In this document: positions 17,460-27,232 of the stretch, piece by piece | How positions within the stretch are numbered: the stretch's first letter is position 1 | Layout: each line of letters opens with the position of its first letter | Assembly: GCF_016908975.1 (NCBI RefSeq) | Contig: NZ_JAFBEX010000002.1 | Coordinates: forward strand, 310,001 to 374,000 | Direction: 5' to 3' | DNA from: Neobacillus cucumis | GTDB lineage: Bacteria; Bacillota; Bacilli; Bacillales; Cytobacillaceae | DNA: 64,000 bases | The notes under the pieces: model-generated | What the model saw: the letters and a program-made list of their open reading frames with translations, nothing else | Databases searched by the model: none | Told to the model about the DNA's origin: nothing | Program-made: the position numbers and the translations under genes

Positions 17460-18761
17460 TTATTCAAAAGCTTTTTCCAGAATCGCTAATCCTTTTGCTA
17501 ATTCTTCATCAGTAATCACTAATGGGGATAAGAAACGAATAACATTGCCTTTGAGGCCAGCTGATAGGAGTAATAATCCATTTTCATTAGCATATTTCGT
17601 AATTTGCGCTGTTTTCGTTTTGTTTGGTTTTTTGCTGGAGCGGTCTTCGACAATTTCACAAGCAACCATCGCGCCTAAACGGCGGATGTCTCCAACAAAG
17701 TCATGTTTTTTGCTAAGCTCTTGCAATTTCGCTTCAATTTTTTGCCCAATGATTTCGGCATTAGCCACTAAATTTTCTTCTTCAATAATACCGATGACGG
17801 CTAACGCTGCCGCACAAGCCACAGGACTTCCTGCATATGTGCCGCCAAGCTCGCCAGGATCAGCAACATTCAAGATTTCTGTTTTTCCAACGACACCGCT
17901 TAACGGCAGACCAGCTGCCAAAGATTTCGAAACAGTGATTAAATCCGGAGTTACATCAAAATGTTCGATGGCAAATAATTTGCCGGTCCGGCCAAATCCA
18001 GTTTGGATTTCATCCGCGACAAAGACAATTCCATGCTCCTTACAGAAACGGCTGACCGCTTGTACAAACTTCTTCGGTGGAATGACAAAACCGCCTTCGC
18101 CTTGCACAGGCTCCATGACAACACAAGCAACCATTTCCGGAGCAACTGTTGCGATAAAGAAATCCTCAAAGTCTTGAATGACCTGCTCTACATATTCTTC
18201 CTCTGTCATCCCTGCTGGTTTATGGTACATGTATGGAAATGGGGCTTGATAGATTTCTGGAGCAAATGGTCCAAACCCAAATTTATACGGCTTTACCTTG
18301 CTTGTCATGCCCATTGTTAAATTGGTTCGTCCATGGTACCCGCGTACAAACGAAACCACTGCAGGTCTTCTCGTGTAGCGGCGGGAAATTTTAATGGCAT
18401 TTTCAACTGCTTCCGCACCAGAGTTAAAGAAAATAGCTTGTTTGTTAAAATCCCCAGGAGTGATTTGGCATAACTTTTCAGCAAGATTGATATAACCATC
18501 ATACATCATGACATTGAATCCGGGATGTAAAAATTTATCTACTTGGTTTTTGACTGCTTCAGTTACTTTTGGATGACTATGGCCGACATTTAAAGTTCCA
18601 ATCGCACCGGCAAAGTCGATCCATTCATTGTTATCAATATCCGTTACGGTTGACCCGGAGGCATGCTGGGCAAAGTTAAAATTGCCGTTGCTTACACCCT
18701 TTGGAACATATTTTTTTCTTTTTTCCTGTAGATCTGCTGTGTGTGAATAAGAAACTGGCAT
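17460..18761 (-). CDS. gabT: 4-aminobutyrate aminotransferase
   Basis: 433 residues, class III PLP aminotransferase. NSGAEAVENAIKISRRYT near 115-130 binds the PLP phosphate, PVQGEGGF and ADEIQTGFGRTG carry the PLP ring-binding residues, and TVSKSLAAGLPLSGV near 275-290 holds the Schiff-base Lys. It moves the amino group of GABA to 2-oxoglutarate. SD AAGGGGAG precedes the ATG. Divergent from gabR over a 110-base operator region, the classic Bacillus arrangement. First gene of gabTD. Confidence 0.92.
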   Translation of the reverse strand: MPVSYSHTADLQEKRKKYVPKGVSNGNFNFAQHASGSTVTDIDNNEWIDFAGAIGTLNVGHSHPKVTEAVKNQVDKFLHPGFNVMMYDGYINLAEKLCQITPGDFNKQAIFFNSGAEAVENAIKISRRYTRRPAVVSFVRGYHGRTNLTMGMTSKVKPYKFGFGPFAPEIYQAPFPYMYHKPAGMTEEEYVEQVIQDFEDFFIATVAPEMVACVVMEPVQGEGGFVIPPKKFVQAVSRFCKEHGIVFVADEIQTGFGRTGKLFAIEHFDVTPDLITVSKSLAAGLPLSGVVGKTEILNVADPGELGGTYAGSPVACAAALAVIGIIEEENLVANAEIIGQKIEAKLQELSKKHDFVGDIRRLGAMVACEIVEDRSSKKPNKTKTAQITKYANENGLLLLSAGLKGNVIRFLSPLVITDEELAKGLAILEKAFE

Positions 18762-18871
18762 CTTGATCTCCCCTTCGTTTATTGTCTTATAAGAAGAGTA
18801 TTACAGGAATCTGGTATAATAAAAAGTACCAAATTAGAAAAAAATTAGGCACCAGATGGGGATGAAAGAGA
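18762..18871. promoter_or_regulatory. gabT/gabR divergent control region
   Basis: Contains TGGTATAAT (18812-18820), an extended -10 for gabR. The cluster GGTAT (18813-18817), GTACCA (18826-18831) and GCACCA (18850-18855) resembles the ATACCA/GGTAT boxes bound by GabR in Bacillus subtilis. In that species GabR represses itself and, with GABA and PLP, activates gabTD. Site assignment is by motif only. Confidence 0.6.
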
Positions 18872-20281
18872 ATGTTCATATTGATCGATAAACAGCGGAA
18901 TATGAATTTTATTTACCAGCAAATTTACGAGGGGATTAAGGATAACATTCTAAAAGGAAGGCTAAAAGCGAATGAAAAGCTTCCATCAAAAAGGTCATTA
19001 GCAGAACAACTAAACGTCAGTATTAATTCGGTCAGTTTTGGCTATGAACAGCTGTTAGCGGAAGGGTATATTTATACGATTGAACGAAAAGGGTACTTTG
19101 TTGAAAACATTACTGAAATTCTTCAACGAGGCAATTTGTTTAAAGATAAACTGCCGGAAGATTTAAAGGAAGATCCCGTCAACCGGGATGGCTGGCTATC
19201 ATTGTCGCATATGGCCTCAGATATTTCGTTTTTTCCGTTTAAGGAATGGATGAAGTGTCAGGAGAGAGCGGTTCAATCCTATAAAAGGGAGCTCTCAGAA
19301 ATTGCCTATTCCCAGGGACCGTATGAAGTGAGAGATACGATCTGCCACATGATTGCCTTGACACGGGGTGTCAATTGTGAGCCAGAACAAATTGTTCTTG
19401 GGGCAGGGACACAATTATTGGTAGGACAATTGATGGAATTGATCAGCAAGGATTCTGTCATTGCCGTAGAAAATCCGGGTTATTCCCGATTTTACCAGAC
19501 GCTAAAAAAAATGAATTTTGCCGTTCATCCTGTTTCATTGGATGACCATGGAATCAAGATGGCAGAGATTAAAGCAACAAAGGCAAATGTTGTGTTTGTT
19601 ACACCATCCCATCAATTCCCAACGGGAAAAATTATGCCGATTTCCAGAAGAATCGAGCTGTTAAACTGGACGGCTGAAGGCGATAACAGATACATTGTGG
19701 AAGATGACTATGACAGTGAATTTAAATATGAAACAGATAACATTCCATCCTTACAAAGTTTAGACAGAAATCACCGGGTTATTTACATGGGGACTTTTTC
19801 AAAAACACTGCTCCCAGGTTTACGGATCAGTTACATGGTTTTACCTCCTGATCTATTAAGGGAATACCGAGAATATTATGCTAATTTCATGCAGTACAGC
19901 AATTCGCTTATTTTATTTACATTACATTATTTTATCGAAGGGGGAGAATATGCCCGGCACGTAAAAAAGATGAACCATCTGTATGAAAGGCGAAGAAAAT
20001 TATTAATAGCAGACCTTAGGCGGCGCTTTCAAGATGAAATCAAAATTGAAGATGTGCCGGCAGGACTTCATTTTCTTGCTCACTTTCAAACGGAGAAAAG
20101 TTATCGGGAAATTGAAGAAAGAGCACTACAGTTAAAGCTTGAAATCTATTCTATGCGGAGGTTTATGTTAAAGAAAAATGTTAATAAGGAGAATAGTATC
20201 AGTCTGGTATTGGGCTTTGCCAATCTTAAGGAAGAAAATATAACTGAAGTGGTGGAACGGTTGTATTTTGTTTTTCATTAA
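18872..20281 (+). CDS. gabR: GabR, MocR-family transcriptional regulator
   Basis: 469 residues. N-terminal GntR winged helix (GRLKANEKLPSKRSLAEQL, residues 29-48, then VSINSVSFGYEQLLAEGY), a linker, and a class I aminotransferase-like domain with VFVTPSHQFPTG near 245 and the PLP-binding Lys in GTFSKTLLPG near 310. This fold senses GABA as an external aldimine. Divergent from gabT, which fixes its target. Length and domain order match GabR of Bacillus subtilis. Confidence 0.9.
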   Translation: MFILIDKQRNMNFIYQQIYEGIKDNILKGRLKANEKLPSKRSLAEQLNVSINSVSFGYEQLLAEGYIYTIERKGYFVENITEILQRGNLFKDKLPEDLKEDPVNRDGWLSLSHMASDISFFPFKEWMKCQERAVQSYKRELSEIAYSQGPYEVRDTICHMIALTRGVNCEPEQIVLGAGTQLLVGQLMELISKDSVIAVENPGYSRFYQTLKKMNFAVHPVSLDDHGIKMAEIKATKANVVFVTPSHQFPTGKIMPISRRIELLNWTAEGDNRYIVEDDYDSEFKYETDNIPSLQSLDRNHRVIYMGTFSKTLLPGLRISYMVLPPDLLREYREYYANFMQYSNSLILFTLHYFIEGGEYARHVKKMNHLYERRRKLLIADLRRRFQDEIKIEDVPAGLHFLAHFQTEKSYREIEERALQLKLEIYSMRRFMLKKNVNKENSISLVLGFANLKEENITEVVERLYFVFH

Positions 20282-20421
20282 ACGATAAACTTTTATTTTT
20301 TTGAATATATATATTATTTAGTTTGTTTAAATAATTAGACGGTCAAAGAGACAGCAAACAAAATAGTAGGGGGGTTATAGAAGTACTAAAAGGCAGATTT
20401 CCAAAATGGAAAATATTACTG

Positions 20422-20467
20422 GGTGACAGACGCCATCTAAATATTAAGCGGTGTCTGTCACCTTATT
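20422..20467. terminator. Long palindrome between convergent genes (bidirectional terminator)
   Basis: GGTGACAGACGCC and GGTGTCTGTCACC form a 13-bp stem with one G-T pair around a 15-base AT loop, followed by TTATTT. It resembles the GTGACAGGCACC palindromes scattered in Bacillus genomes and lies between gabR (plus) and the regulator gene (minus). Confidence 0.7.
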
Positions 20468-20543
20468 TAATTTAATAACCTGTCTAAGATGGTCCTGTTA
20501 TTTCTTATACTAGCCCAAAATAGTGTTTTTGTTGCTTACTATG

Positions 20544-22253
20544 TTAATCTAATCCGTATTCTTTAATTTTATTGTACAGGGTTCCTCTTGATATACCAAG
20601 TAACTTTGCTGCTGCACTTTTGTTTCCATATGTTTTTCGTAAGGCATCTTCAATCATTAAGGATTCATCTTTAGTTGATTCATCCTCTTTCTTGTATGAC
20701 GGCTCATCATGGATTGCTTCACTATTAGTATTTAAAGACTGGGTGGAGGTAATGATCTCTCGTGGAAGGTGTTCGATTGTAATGATATCACCATCGTTTA
20801 AAAGGATAAAACGTTCTACCACATTTCGAAGTTCCCGCACATTTCCAGGCCAATCGTAATTTATTAAGGCAGTCATAACTAGGGGATCAATACTTGGCAT
20901 TGGCTTCTTGTACTTTATAGTAAATTCCCGTATGAATTTTTGAAGCAACTCAACAATATCTTCCATTCGATCACTTAATGGGGGAATATCAATTTTTATT
21001 ACAGTCAGTTGATAATAAAGATCTTTGTGAAAATTTCCTTCCTGTACCAGTTTTTCGATCCTGGGTGACGCAGAAGCAATAATGCGTGTTTGGGCATTGA
21101 CGAGTTCACTGCCTCCTATACGAAGGAATGATTGATGCTCTAAATAATTTGAAAGTTTAACTTGAATGTCAATCGGCATTCGGTCTATGTCAATAATGAA
21201 CAAGGTTCCTCCGCGTGCTTGTTCTAGTTTCCCGGCTTGGACTACTTGTTCCTCTTCGGTAAAAGCCTTTCTTTGATATCCAAATAACTCTGCTTCTAAA
21301 AGTCCTGAAGGAACAGATATGCAATTAACGGATAAAAAAGATTCGTTCTTTTTTGAACTTCCATAATGGATAGCCTGTGCTAGCATCCCTTTCCCCGAAC
21401 CAGGCTCACCTGTCAGGAGGACCGGGATATCAGCTGAAGTTGTTTTCTGTGCAATTTGTAATACTTGCTTAATTTCAGGATTAATCCCAATGATAGAAGA
21501 GAAAGGTTTTTCTGGATGAACATGTAGAGGTAACGATGCGTATAATTCTTCATTGAGTCGAACAATTCGGGTAATATCTTGTTCCGTTGCAACTCCTCCT
21601 ATAATAGTATTGTCTTGAATAATTGGAGAAGCGTTTATTAAAACATGAGTATCATTGTCAGGACGGTGATAGGCTTGTCGAACAGGGAATCCCTCATTTA
21701 ATATACGATGTAACACGATATCTTCCGCTTGGAAATATTCTCCGATTTTCCGGCCGAGAATATTTTCACGCTTGATTTCGTATGTTCTTTCAGCTGTCGT
21801 GTTCCAACAAATGACTTTACCTTCTTGATCTACAGCCGTAACGGCATCATTTACCGTTTCCGCTAATGTGTGAAAATAAGCAGTTACTTTCTTTTTTTCA
21901 ACTTGGAGATTTCGAATCCATTCGCTAGCAGTTAAAATGCCGATAATGTGTTTTCGTTCATCATCCTCTATTAGAACAGGACGTCTCCATTCTACTTCTG
22001 ATTCCACTTCCGATAGGGTCAAGCGTGTTGAAGGAATCCATTGTAATTCTTCAAGTAAAAGACCTATAGTCTTTAAGTCGGCGTATGATTCGACAACATT
22101 TAATTCACTATTTGTAATGGTATAGTGTGTTTTCTTGGTAGTAACGACAACATAATGGAATTGTAGGAGCATGTTTTTTAGTTCCGTTAATGGTGTATGT
22201 GGCCCTGCCAAAATAAAGGAGTCATCTATATTGATTTGTCCGGATTTAAACAT
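20544..22253 (-). CDS. Sigma-54-activator-like regulator with degenerate AAA+ motifs
   Basis: 569 residues from the ATG preceded by AAAGGAGG; an earlier ATG at 22310 lacks a ribosome binding site. Order: a ~125-residue sensory N-terminus, a PAS domain (TLAETVNDAVTAVDQEGKV near 130), an AAA+ domain, and a Fis-type HTH (KSAAAKLLGISRGTLYNKI). Walker A is kept (GEPGSGKG, near 283). The sigma-54 contact loop GAFTGA reads KAFTEE; Walker B reads FIIDIDRMP where FLDEIGDMP is usual; and the two arginine-finger positions read FHKDLYYQL instead of FREDLYYRL. The protein should therefore not open sigma-54 complexes. It faces the GabP-like permease gene and probably controls the proline genes from a sigma-A promoter, as TyrR does in enterobacteria. 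Confidence 0.82.
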   Translation of the reverse strand: MFKSGQINIDDSFILAGPHTPLTELKNMLLQFHYVVVTTKKTHYTITNSELNVVESYADLKTIGLLLEELQWIPSTRLTLSEVESEVEWRRPVLIEDDERKHIIGILTASEWIRNLQVEKKKVTAYFHTLAETVNDAVTAVDQEGKVICWNTTAERTYEIKRENILGRKIGEYFQAEDIVLHRILNEGFPVRQAYHRPDNDTHVLINASPIIQDNTIIGGVATEQDITRIVRLNEELYASLPLHVHPEKPFSSIIGINPEIKQVLQIAQKTTSADIPVLLTGEPGSGKGMLAQAIHYGSSKKNESFLSVNCISVPSGLLEAELFGYQRKAFTEEEQVVQAGKLEQARGGTLFIIDIDRMPIDIQVKLSNYLEHQSFLRIGGSELVNAQTRIIASASPRIEKLVQEGNFHKDLYYQLTVIKIDIPPLSDRMEDIVELLQKFIREFTIKYKKPMPSIDPLVMTALINYDWPGNVRELRNVVERFILLNDGDIITIEHLPREIITSTQSLNTNSEAIHDEPSYKKEDESTKDESLMIEDALRKTYGNKSAAAKLLGISRGTLYNKIKEYGLD

Positions 22254-22453
22254 ATTTGCCTCCTTTCCAAATAAAGCATTGATTTTTATCAATGTATCAT
22301 ATTTGTACACTATTATCTAGTTATTGAATTATGGTAAACAGATGTGTCTAAGTAATAGCCTATGTTGAACTGTCCCTATCCACCACTTGAAAGAAAAAGG
22401 GGTAGTCAGATCCATTAATTGATCCCGGGTAAAGGTTCATATATGTAAAAGAA

Positions 22454-22548
22454 ATATACAGTTGTATATATTTATCAATTAAAAATAACAGAATTGTATA
22501 TTTTTATTGACAAGTGTGAACAAAATTGTATAAATTATAAATATACAA
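22454..22548 (+). promoter_or_regulatory. Phased TTGTATA operators and sigma-A promoter of the permease
   Basis: TTGTATA occurs at 22462, 22494 and 22526, exactly 32 bases (three helical turns) apart. The first belongs to the palindrome ATATACA-GT-TGTATAT (22454-22469). The last forms TTGTATA-N9-TATACAA (22526-22548). A sigma-A promoter, TTGACA at 22508-22513 with TATAAA 16 bases later, overlaps the last site. This looks like a cooperative operator for the divergent regulator. Motifs seen directly; regulator assignment inferred. Confidence 0.6.
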
Positions 22549-22619
22549 AATTTTAGCAATATTTAAACCGCAATTTGGTTACCTCATATCAAAATGAAAC
22601 TATTATTTTTTTTGAACTA

Positions 22620-22634
22620 TTGAAAACGATTACA
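22620..22634 (+). promoter_or_regulatory. cre site (CcpA)
   Basis: TTGAAAACGATTACA fits all fixed positions of the cre consensus. It lies downstream of the promoter and 68 bases before the permease ATG, a position where CcpA can block elongation. Confidence 0.65.
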
Positions 22635-22701
22635 TATTATTCCTATGGTAGTAAACTATTATTTTTTAATAGCCAATATATTATAAAGGAAGTGTAGGAC
22701 T

Positions 22702-24093
22702 ATGAATCATCAGCAAACGGAGTTAAAGAAAGACTTGAAAATTCGTCATATTACCATGATTTCTCTGGGGGGAATCATAGGAGCCGGTTTATTTGTCGGG
22801 AGTGGCTCCCTGATTAACGTAGCTGGACCGGCTTCCATTTTCTCGTATGTTTTCGCAGGACTTCTTGTGGTTTTGGTGATGCGGATGCTGGGAGAAATGT
22901 CAATCGTCAATCCAACAAGTGGTTCTTTCGCTACGTATGCCCGAGAAGGATTAGGGCCGTGGGCTGGCTATACAATCGGCTGGTTATACTGGTTTTTTTG
23001 GGTAATCGTTATTGCTGTTGAAGCGATTGGGGGTGCAAACATCATTCAATATTGGTTTCCATCTCTGCCTTCTTGGTCTGTCAGCCTCGCCCTCACTTTT
23101 TTATTAACTTTAACTAACTTGTATTCAGTTAAATCATATGGTGAGTTTGAGTATTGGTTTTCACTAATCAAAGTTGTAAGTATTGTCTTATTTTTGATTC
23201 TTGGAGGGGCCATCATATTCGGTCTTATACCCGGAGTACATTCACCAGGGACAACTAATCTTCTTCATAGAGGAGGATTTATGCCTAATGGAATAAGCTC
23301 GATATTTATGGGGATTGCTGTTGTTATGTTCTCTTTTATGGGAAGTGAAATTGTAGCAATTGCAGCTGGAGAAACATCACATCCTGAAAAAGCCATTACG
23401 GTTGCTACAAATAGTGTTATTTATCGGATCATCATTTTTTATCTTGGCTCCATTTTAGTTCTAGTTACTATTCTTCCATGGGATTCTCATACTCTATTAA
23501 AAAATCCATTTGTTTCCGTTCTTAATGTTTTAAATATACCGGCTGCGGGTCAAATCATGAACTTTATTGTTTTGACAGCCGTACTTTCTTGCTTGAATTC
23601 AGGTCTTTATACAAGTTCCCGTATGCTGTTTGCTATGGCACAAAATGGTGATGCTCCCCGTGCATTTTCAAAGGTAAACAAGAAGGGAGTGCCGGTTTAT
23701 GCGATTCTGGGATGTACTGCTATATCCTATATTAGTGTAATTTTTAACTACCTATCTCCTGATAAAATATTTATCTTTTTAGTCAATGCTTCCGGGGGTG
23801 TAGCACTTCTTGTTTATCTAGTGATTGCCTTATCCCAACTGCGTTTAAGAAGAAAATATGAAAAAGAAAACCCTGGTGCTCTAAAAATAAAAATGTGGTT
23901 ATTTCCTTATCTGACATACGCCACTATCCTTGTAATCACAGCTATTTTTATCATGATGCCATTTATTGATTCGCTCCGTTCACAATTCTATTTAACGGCA
24001 CTAATTGCATTGTTTGTTGTTTGTTCCTTTTTTGTTGGTAAGAATAGAAGATCAACTACGTTAGTAAAAGACAAAAAGAAACAGATCATCTAG
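22702..24093 (+). CDS. GabP-like amino acid permease (GABA or proline)
   Basis: 463 residues, 12 predicted transmembrane segments, amino acid-polyamine-organocation superfamily. The N-terminus (LKIRHITMISLGGIIGAGLF), the GWLYWFFWVIVIAVEAI segment and VVMFSFMGSEIVAIAAGE closely follow the GABA permease of Bacillus subtilis as I remember it. Context is mixed: gabTD is 4 kb upstream, but the next genes degrade proline, so proline is also plausible. SD AAGGAAG upstream. A terminator follows at 24107, so it is mainly monocistronic, with phased operators and a cre site in front. Confidence 0.85.
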   Translation: MNHQQTELKKDLKIRHITMISLGGIIGAGLFVGSGSLINVAGPASIFSYVFAGLLVVLVMRMLGEMSIVNPTSGSFATYAREGLGPWAGYTIGWLYWFFWVIVIAVEAIGGANIIQYWFPSLPSWSVSLALTFLLTLTNLYSVKSYGEFEYWFSLIKVVSIVLFLILGGAIIFGLIPGVHSPGTTNLLHRGGFMPNGISSIFMGIAVVMFSFMGSEIVAIAAGETSHPEKAITVATNSVIYRIIIFYLGSILVLVTILPWDSHTLLKNPFVSVLNVLNIPAAGQIMNFIVLTAVLSCLNSGLYTSSRMLFAMAQNGDAPRAFSKVNKKGVPVYAILGCTAISYISVIFNYLSPDKIFIFLVNASGGVALLVYLVIALSQLRLRRKYEKENPGALKIKMWLFPYLTYATILVITAIFIMMPFIDSLRSQFYLTALIALFVVCSFFVGKNRRSTTLVKDKKKQII

Positions 24094-24106
24094 TTTATTG
24101 TATTTA

Positions 24107-24138
24107 GCCTCGAATTTAATAAATTTGAGGCTTTTTTA
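24107..24138 (+). terminator. Terminator of the permease gene
   Basis: GCCTCGAATTT and AAATTTGAGGC pair (one bulge), followed by TTTTTT. Confidence 0.75.
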
Positions 24139-24252
24139 GTGTGTCTTCTTAGGCCGGAGGAACAATTTTTAATGAAGTTTGTCCTTGATTAAGTCAATAG
24201 GTACCAGGTTTTTGGGTACAACCAATTTTGGGAGAGGTTATTAATATAAACG

Positions 24253-24357
24253 AAAGTGTATTTTTAATTAATAATGAACACTTGTGTTTAAGTATAAAAC
24301 ATTTTTGAACATTTTTTCAAAAAACTATGTACAAAAGTGTAAAATATCATTTATAAT
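24253..24357 (+). promoter_or_regulatory. Promoter region of the P5C dehydrogenase gene
   Basis: A perfect -10, TATAAT, lies at 24352-24357 with a poor -35, as expected for an activated promoter. AAAGTGTA occurs at 24253 and 24334, and the small palindrome AACAC-TT-GTGTT at 24277-24288. These differ from the TTGTATA boxes of the permease gene, so a second regulator or variant sites may act here. Confidence 0.4.
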
Positions 24358-24488
24358 ACATTTATATTAAATATTAAAAATTTTCAAATAAAGAAGGGGA
24401 TACTCAAGACTATCACTTTTTCAATTCTAGAGTTTAGAGAACTAGGTTTCTATTCATTCACTATTACATTTAAAAGGGAGAGAATCAT

Positions 24489-26057
24489 ATGATCACAGAA
24501 TACATGAATACGGTTAAGCCTTATAAACATGAACCATTTACTGATTTTTCAAATGAAGAAAACAAAAAGGCTTTTGAAGAATCCTTGTTATTGGTCCAAT
24601 CCCAATTAGGTCAGGAGTATCCGCTCATCATTGGAGCAGAACGGATTAAAACAAATGAACAGACGATCTCGATCAACCCAAGTAATAAGGCAGAAGTCAT
24701 TGGCAAGGTTTCCAAAGCAAATAAAGAATTAGCTGAAAAAGCTATGCAAGTTGCACTTTCTACGTTCGAAACGTGGAAAAAGCGTGATCCAGAAGAACGG
24801 GCAACCATTCTTTTTCGCGCAGCAGATATTCTTCGCCGCCGCAAACATGAATTCTCTGGATACCTAGTTAAAGAAGCCGGAAAGCCTTGGAAAGAAGCGG
24901 ATGCAGATACAGCAGAAGCAATTGATTTTCTCGAGTTCTATGCCCGTCAGATGATCAAATTAAAAGATGGAGTGTCGGTAAATAGTAGGGATGGGGAAAT
25001 CAACAAGTTTGGTTACATACCACTAGGTGTTGGTATTATCATTTCACCGTTTAACTTCCCGTTAGCAATCATGGCAGGAACAGTAACAGCAGCGATCGTT
25101 GCTGGAAACACTGTTCTTCTTAAACCTTCCGACAACACACCGGTAGTGGCAGCAAAATTTGTAGAAATCATGGAAGAAGCAGGACTTCCTCAGGGAGTAC
25201 TGAATTTTGTTCCAGGAGAAGGTGCCGAAATTGGTGATTACCTGGTTGATCACCCGAAAACTCGTTTCATTTCCTTTACAGGTTCTCGTGAAGTCGGCTG
25301 CCGCATTTATGAACGGGCGGCAAAAGTACATCCAGGTCAAATTTGGTTAAAGCGTGTGATTGCAGAAATGGGGGGGAAAGATACAGTAGTAGTTGATAAA
25401 GACGCTGATTTGGATTTAGCGGCCTCTTCGATTGTTTACTCCGCTTTTGGATTTTCTGGACAAAAGTGTTCAGCAGGTTCCCGTGCGGTGGTACATCAAG
25501 ATGTTTATGATGAAGTACTTGAAAAAACAGTCGCATTAACAAAAACATTAACCGTTGGAAGCCCTGAAGATGTAAATACCTATATGGGACCAGTCATCAG
25601 CGAGGCGTCTTACAATAAAATTATGAAATATATCGAAATTGGTAAACAAGAAGGCAAACTGATGACTGGCGGAGAAGGGAACGACTCCAAAGGGTACTTT
25701 ATTCAACCAACCATTATAGCTGATGTGGACGAAAAAGCACGTATCATGCAGGAAGAAATCTTTGGACCGGTTCTTGCTTTTTGTAAAGCCCGCGATTTTG
25801 ATCATATGATGGAAATTGCTAACAATACGGATTATGGCTTAACAGGTGCCTTAATTACCAACAATCAAGAGCATATTGAGCGGGCAAAAGAAGAATTCCA
25901 TGTAGGAAATCTTTATTTCAACCGCGGCTGTACGGGAGCGATTGTTGGGTACCAGCCATTTGGCGGGTTTAATATGTCGGGAACGGATTCGAAAGCAGGA
26001 GGTCCCGACTACCTAATCCTTCACATGCAAGCAAAAACTATTAGCGAATCAATATAA
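24489..26057 (+). CDS. 1-pyrroline-5-carboxylate dehydrogenase
   Basis: 522 residues, the long P5CDH form (RocA/PutC type) that oxidises P5C/glutamate semialdehyde to glutamate with [23 protein letters not shown] near 175-195, [20 protein letters not shown] near 260, [13 protein letters not shown] near 290 (general base) and [14 protein letters not shown] near 323-336 (nucleophile Cys) are all present; the C-terminal dimerisation arm ends with [27 protein letters not shown] upstream. The proline dehydrogenase gene follows after a 66-base gap with a hairpin. RocA and PutC (YcgN) cannot be separated by eye; the proline dehydrogenase neighbour favours PutC. Confidence 0.92.
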   Translation: MITEYMNTVKPYKHEPFTDFSNEENKKAFEESLLLVQSQLGQEYPLIIGAERIKTNEQTISINPSNKAEVIGKVSKANKELAEKAMQVALSTFETWKKRDPEERATILFRAADILRRRKHEFSGYLVKEAGKPWKEADADTAEAIDFLEFYARQMIKLKDGVSVNSRDGEINKFGYIPLGVGIIISPFNFPLAIMAGTVTAAIVAGNTVLLKPSDNTPVVAAKFVEIMEEAGLPQGVLNFVPGEGAEIGDYLVDHPKTRFISFTGSREVGCRIYERAAKVHPGQIWLKRVIAEMGGKDTVVVDKDADLDLAASSIVYSAFGFSGQKCSAGSRAVVHQDVYDEVLEKTVALTKTLTVGSPEDVNTYMGPVISEASYNKIMKYIEIGKQEGKLMTGGEGNDSKGYFIQPTIIADVDEKARIMQEEIFGPVLAFCKARDFDHMMEIANNTDYGLTGALITNNQEHIERAKEEFHVGNLYFNRGCTGAIVGYQPFGGFNMSGTDSKAGGPDYLILHMQAKTISESI

Positions 26058-26063
26058 AAAAGA

Positions 26064-26089
26064 TGGGGGCAGCTTGTTAAGTTGCCCCA
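26064..26089 (+). other. Intercistronic hairpin
   Basis: TGGGGGCAGCTT and AAGTTGCCCCA form a stem with one bulge but no T-run. More likely an mRNA processing or stability element between the two proline genes than a terminator. Confidence 0.5.
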
Positions 26090-26123
26090 TTATAAACAAA
26101 AGAAATCTTAGGGGGAATCATCT

Positions 26124-27038
26124 ATGCTAGCGGAAGTTTCAAAAAATGTTTTTCTTTACGCTTCCCAAAGTAAAGGATTAAATAAAGCGGCGAAAAAATG
26201 GGGCCTTCGATTTGGAGCTTCTCAAGTTGTTGCAGGAGATACAATCGAGAGTGCTATTAAAAAGGTTCAAGAATTAAATAAAAAGGGTTTAGTTTGTACA
26301 CTGGATCATTTAGGTGAATTCGTTTCCAGTAGAGAAGAAGCGATTGAAGCAACAGAATACAATATAAGGACATTAGAAGCGATCGCAAAAGCCAGAGGAA
26401 ATAGTAATTTATCTGTTAAAATGACCCAGCTGGGGCTAGATATAGACCGGGATTTTTGCGTGAGAAACATGCGTCGAATTCTTGAGACAGCAAAAAAATA
26501 TAACAATTTTGTCCGAATCGATATGGAAGATCATGCTCATTGTCAAATTACGCTAGATATCCTGAGAGAATTACGTCAAACATATGATAATGTAGGAACC
26601 GTTATTCAGGCCTATTTATTTCGGTCCCACCATGACGTAAAAGACTTAAAAGGAATTTCTCTTCGTTTAGTAAAAGGAGCATATAAAGAATCTCCTGAAG
26701 TTGCCTTTCAAGAGAAAGAGAAGGTCGATGAAAATTATATAAAAATCATTGAAGAGCATTTGCTAAGCGGAAGCTATACGGCGATTGCATCCCATGATCA
26801 CCATATTATTGCGCAAGTAAAAGAATTCGCCCAAAAAAATCATATTCCTCGTGACCAATTTGAATTTCAAATGTTATATGGATTTAGAACAGACATGCAA
26901 TTAAGTTTAGTTCAAGAAGGATACAAAATGCGTGTTTACATTCCCTTTGGTAATGATTGGTTTGGGTATTTTATGCGCCGGTTGGCAGAAAGACCACAAA
27001 ATGTAACTTTTGCTTTAAAAGGACTCTTTTCAAAGTAA
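26124..27038 (+). CDS. Proline dehydrogenase
   Basis: 304 residues, the monofunctional PutB type of bacilli (FAD-dependent, membrane-associated). LDHLGEFVSSREEA near 58, VKMTQLGLDID near 95, RIDMEDHAHCQITLD near 132, RLVKGAYKE near 182 and the C-terminal FGNDWFGYFMRRLAERPQN, containing the substrate-binding Arg pair, are the family motifs. It produces P5C for the preceding dehydrogenase. SD AGGGGGAA. Together with the GabP-like permease and glutamate dehydrogenase it makes a full proline-to-2-oxoglutarate route. Confidence 0.92.
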   Translation: MLAEVSKNVFLYASQSKGLNKAAKKWGLRFGASQVVAGDTIESAIKKVQELNKKGLVCTLDHLGEFVSSREEAIEATEYNIRTLEAIAKARGNSNLSVKMTQLGLDIDRDFCVRNMRRILETAKKYNNFVRIDMEDHAHCQITLDILRELRQTYDNVGTVIQAYLFRSHHDVKDLKGISLRLVKGAYKESPEVAFQEKEKVDENYIKIIEEHLLSGSYTAIASHDHHIIAQVKEFAQKNHIPRDQFEFQMLYGFRTDMQLSLVQEGYKMRVYIPFGNDWFGYFMRRLAERPQNVTFALKGLFSK

Positions 27039-27232
27039 TTTACTCTAAATAATCCATTCAGTGAAACCGCTTTCTAAATCCTGATTTTTTTAACAGAAAG
27101 TTAGCCTCGTTTTTTAAAAGTACATCATCCAAGAAAATCGCAAAATATAGTTATAGATAATAAGAAGAAATATGTAGCTGAACGCCATCTCCAATATTTC
27201 TCATTAAACGACTTATATAAGAGGAGTAGAAA

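Noticed and set aside
22702..24093. Naming the permease gabP outright
   Set aside because: Sequence recalls GabP, but neighbours are proline genes, so the substrate is left open.
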